From NCBI GenBank assembly GCA_023396465.1, contig JAEWWF010000033.1, positions 1-7,415 of the forward strand: a stretch of 7,415 nt of DNA, given 5' to 3'. This stretch comes from Pseudomonadota bacterium. Lineage in GTDB: Bacteria > Pseudomonadota > Alphaproteobacteria > Rhodospirillales > Rhodospirillaceae. The notes below the pieces were generated by a model. The model was not told the DNA's origin. It saw only the letters and a program-made list of their open reading frames with translations, and did no database searches. Below are positions 6,068 through 7,415 of the stretch, piece after piece; positions within the stretch are counted from its first letter, which is position 1; every line of letters begins with the position of its first letter. Both the position numbers and the translations under genes were made by a program.

Positions 6068-7180
6068 ATGGATCGCGTCACCAAGGCCTGGAAGTTCTTC
6101 GCTGCCGTCCGTCGCGGCTGCGCTTGGCACCGGGTGCCGCTGGCGGTCGGGCTGCGCCATGCGGCGGCGCTCTATGCCGATGGCTTCTCGCCGCGCGAGA
6201 TCGTCAGCTATGCTCTCTACGTCCCGGCGGTGCGGCGGCGTCACCCGGTCATGATCAGCAAGGAACACTCCCTGGCCCGCCTGCTGGTCATCAACCCACC
6301 GGCCCACCATCACCAGACCGAGGAGAAGGACACCTTCTATCGCCTGTGCGCCGCCAAGGGGCTGCCGCACCCCCGCTACCACGGCGGTATCCGCGACGGC
6401 GTGGCTCATCTTGCCGACGGCAGCCGCCCCCCGTCCCGGGCGGCATGGCGAACCCATCTGCGGGAGGCGCTGCCGGCCGAGTTCGTGGTCAAGGATCTTG
6501 GCGGCGCCTATGGCTCCGGCTTCGCCCCATGGCGCCGGGAAGCCGGCGACCGCTTCACCAACCTGGCCACCGGCCGCCGCCATGACCTCGATGACATGAT
6601 CAACGCCTGGCACCGTTGGGCCGGGGTTGGCGGCATGGTCATCCAGCAGCGGGTCTACGACGCCGAACCCTTGCAAGTCCTGTGCGGCACACGCACCCTG
6701 CAAACCCTGCGGGTGGTCACCGAATTGCGCGGTGGCGAGGCGGCGGTTCTGTATCATTTTCAGAAGGTGGTGGCCGGCGACAGCCTGACCGACAATTTCG
6801 CCGGCGGCACCAGCGGCAATCTGATCGCCTTCGCGGATCGTCGTACCGGTCTTCTGGACGTGGCGCTGCGATTATCCCCTTGCGGCTCCGGAATGGAGGA
6901 AGTCACCACCCATCCGGTGACGGGGCACACGATTCGCGGATTCGCCTCGCCCTATCTGGCGGACGCCCTCGATCTGGCGCGGCGGGCTCAGATGGCCTTC
7001 CCCGACCTGCCATGCCTGGGGTGGGACATCGCCCTCACCGACGACGGGCCGCTGCTGATCGAGGCCAATGCACGCTGGGATCCGCCCAATCACCGGCCCG
7101 AGGTGATGGCTGCGGCGGACTGGCGGCGGCTGTTCGTTCCCCAGGAAGGCGCCACGGGCGCGGCGCGGGCGGCGGCCTGA
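6068..7180 (+). CDS. Sugar-transfer-associated ATP-grasp family protein
   Basis: A 370-residue protein of the ATP-grasp superfamily, best matching the 'sugar-transfer associated ATP-grasp' (ATPgrasp_ST) group. Members of that group are often found near polysaccharide or glycosyltransferase genes and are presumed to ligate a carboxylate to an amine or similar group using ATP. Visible motifs are FVVKDLGGAYGSGF (Lys142 with a glycine-rich ATP loop, about 139-152), TLRVVTEL (Arg215 region), TDNFAGGTSGNLIAF (about 241-255) and GWDIALTDDGPLLIEANARWD, where Asp320, Glu332 and Asn334 are likely metal ligands. Residues 1-75 are an Arg-rich helical lead with no signal peptide, so it is probably cytoplasmic. 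The Ala-rich last 10 residues look unconserved. No glycosyltransferase or ligase partner is visible, so substrate and pathway are unknown. The gap from the LprI-like gene is 108 bp, so co-transcription is uncertain. An upstream ATG (6038) would add 10 residues. Confidence 0.87.
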   Translation: MDRVTKAWKFFAAVRRGCAWHRVPLAVGLRHAAALYADGFSPREIVSYALYVPAVRRRHPVMISKEHSLARLLVINPPAHHHQTEEKDTFYRLCAAKGLPHPRYHGGIRDGVAHLADGSRPPSRAAWRTHLREALPAEFVVKDLGGAYGSGFAPWRREAGDRFTNLATGRRHDLDDMINAWHRWAGVGGMVIQQRVYDAEPLQVLCGTRTLQTLRVVTELRGGEAAVLYHFQKVVAGDSLTDNFAGGTSGNLIAFADRRTGLLDVALRLSPCGSGMEEVTTHPVTGHTIRGFASPYLADALDLARRAQMAFPDLPCLGWDIALTDDGPLLIEANARWDPPNHRPEVMAAADWRRLFVPQEGATGAARAAA

Positions 7181-7183
7181 GCG

Positions 7184-7250
7184 GCCGCTCCTCGTGGCCT
7201 GGCTTCCGCCGCTCCTCGCGGCTCTGGCTTCCGCCGCTCCTCGCGGCTCT
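7184..7250. repeat. 25-bp direct tandem repeats with hairpin cores
   Basis: Two identical adjacent 25-bp units occupy 7201-7225 and 7226-7250. A decayed unit precedes them: its core at 7184-7198 differs by one base, C to T. Each core is GCCGCTCCTCGCGGC (7208-7222 and 7233-7247), a 5-bp stem around TCCTC. The first core keeps pairing as RNA through a G-U pair. Core spacing is 24 then 25 bp. The period is not a multiple of three and the block begins right after the ATP-grasp stop, so it is most likely non-coding. Confidence 0.8.
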
Positions 7251-7295
7251 GGCTCTCGCCGCGAAGGCGGCGGCGCGCGCTCGCGCTTGCCACGC

Positions 7296-7309
7296 GGCGA
7301 GGGGTCGCC
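7296..7309. other. Small GC hairpin downstream of the tandem repeats
   Basis: GGCGA (7296-7300) pairs with TCGCC (7305-7309) around GGGG, followed by CCC. It lies between the repeat block and the stop of the minus-strand gene fragment. It could be part of a terminator for converging transcripts, but lacks a T-tract. Confidence 0.25.
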
Positions 7310-7326
7310 CCCATTGCAGCCTGGTT

Positions 7327-7415
7327 TCAGCAGCCGTCCACCGCCGCGATGGCCGCCAGCCCGTCACGCGCCACCCGCACATGCCGCATATCCTGGTTGG
7401 CGAGCAGTCCGGCCC
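7327..7415 (-). CDS. C-terminal fragment of an unidentified minus-strand gene (start beyond window)
   Basis: Reading leftward from the right edge, one frame gives 28 codons ending in TGA at 7327-7329: AGLLANQDMRHVRVARDG, then LAAIAAVDGC. About 24 of 28 third positions are G or C, and the composition looks like a normal protein. The two other minus frames give an early stop or a Trp/Arg-rich translation typical of shadow frames. I do not recognise the family from so short a piece. It would converge on the ATP-grasp gene, with the repeat block between the two stops. Confidence 0.5.
   Translation of the reverse strand, partial: AGLLANQDMRHVRVARDGLAAIAAVDGC

Noticed and set aside
5710..6585. A 291-codon plus-strand frame spanning the LprI-like gene, the spacer and the ATP-grasp gene
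   Set aside because: It is out of frame with both supported genes, and its Pro/Arg/Gly-rich translation shows no domain.
7184..7250. CRISPR array
   Set aside because: The repeats are directly adjacent with no unique spacers, and no cas gene is present.
7035..7382. A minus-strand open frame through the tandem repeats that would encode repeated SREERRKP-like peptides
   Set aside because: The 25-bp period is not a multiple of three, so the repeats fall in different frames, and the frame overlaps the conserved end of the ATP-grasp gene on the other strand.

Overview
The window is GC-rich, uses mostly G/C at third codon positions, and is packed with genes. PutA lacks its DNA-binding domain and is divided from a stand-alone Lrp-type regulator, and MetY sits with a CoA-binding domain. 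This combination suggests an alphaproteobacterium, possibly of the Rhodospirillales/Azospirillum type. That placement is inference from gene content; there is no rRNA or other marker here.

Layout. Positions 1-2906 (minus) hold most of putA, the bifunctional proline dehydrogenase / glutamate-semialdehyde dehydrogenase, cut by the left edge before its C-terminus. A 172-bp divergent spacer (2907-3078) holds a 23-bp dyad and smaller repeats that look like an operator region. Positions 3079-3570 (plus) encode an Lrp-family regulator, very likely the proline-responsive regulator of putA. A strong GC hairpin separates it from a convergent gene at 3593-5398 (minus). That gene encodes a 601-residue fusion of a YccU-type CoA-binding domain with a complete O-acetylhomoserine sulfhydrylase (MetY). 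Across a second divergent spacer, 5573-5959 (plus) encodes a small exported four-cysteine LprI/DUF1311-like protein. Positions 6068-7180 (plus) encode a sugar-transfer-associated ATP-grasp protein, with a near-perfect palindrome just in front of its Shine-Dalgarno sequence. Downstream (7181-7326) lies a non-coding block of 25-bp tandem repeats with hairpin potential. The right edge carries what looks like the last 28 codons of another minus-strand gene.

How the genes work together: putA and the Lrp-type gene form a classic catabolic gene/regulator pair that turns proline into glutamate. The fused MetY makes homocysteine from O-acetylhomoserine and sulfide. The LprI-like and ATP-grasp genes have no evident link to these pathways or to each other. 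Most of the window is ordinary housekeeping and accessory metabolism. The least ordinary items are the CoA-binding/MetY fusion with a vestigial-looking ribosome binding site in its linker, the two dyads upstream of the lrp/putA and ATP-grasp genes, and the tandem hairpin repeats near the right end. I found no CRISPR array, insertion sequence, tRNA or rRNA, and no convincing new multi-gene system.
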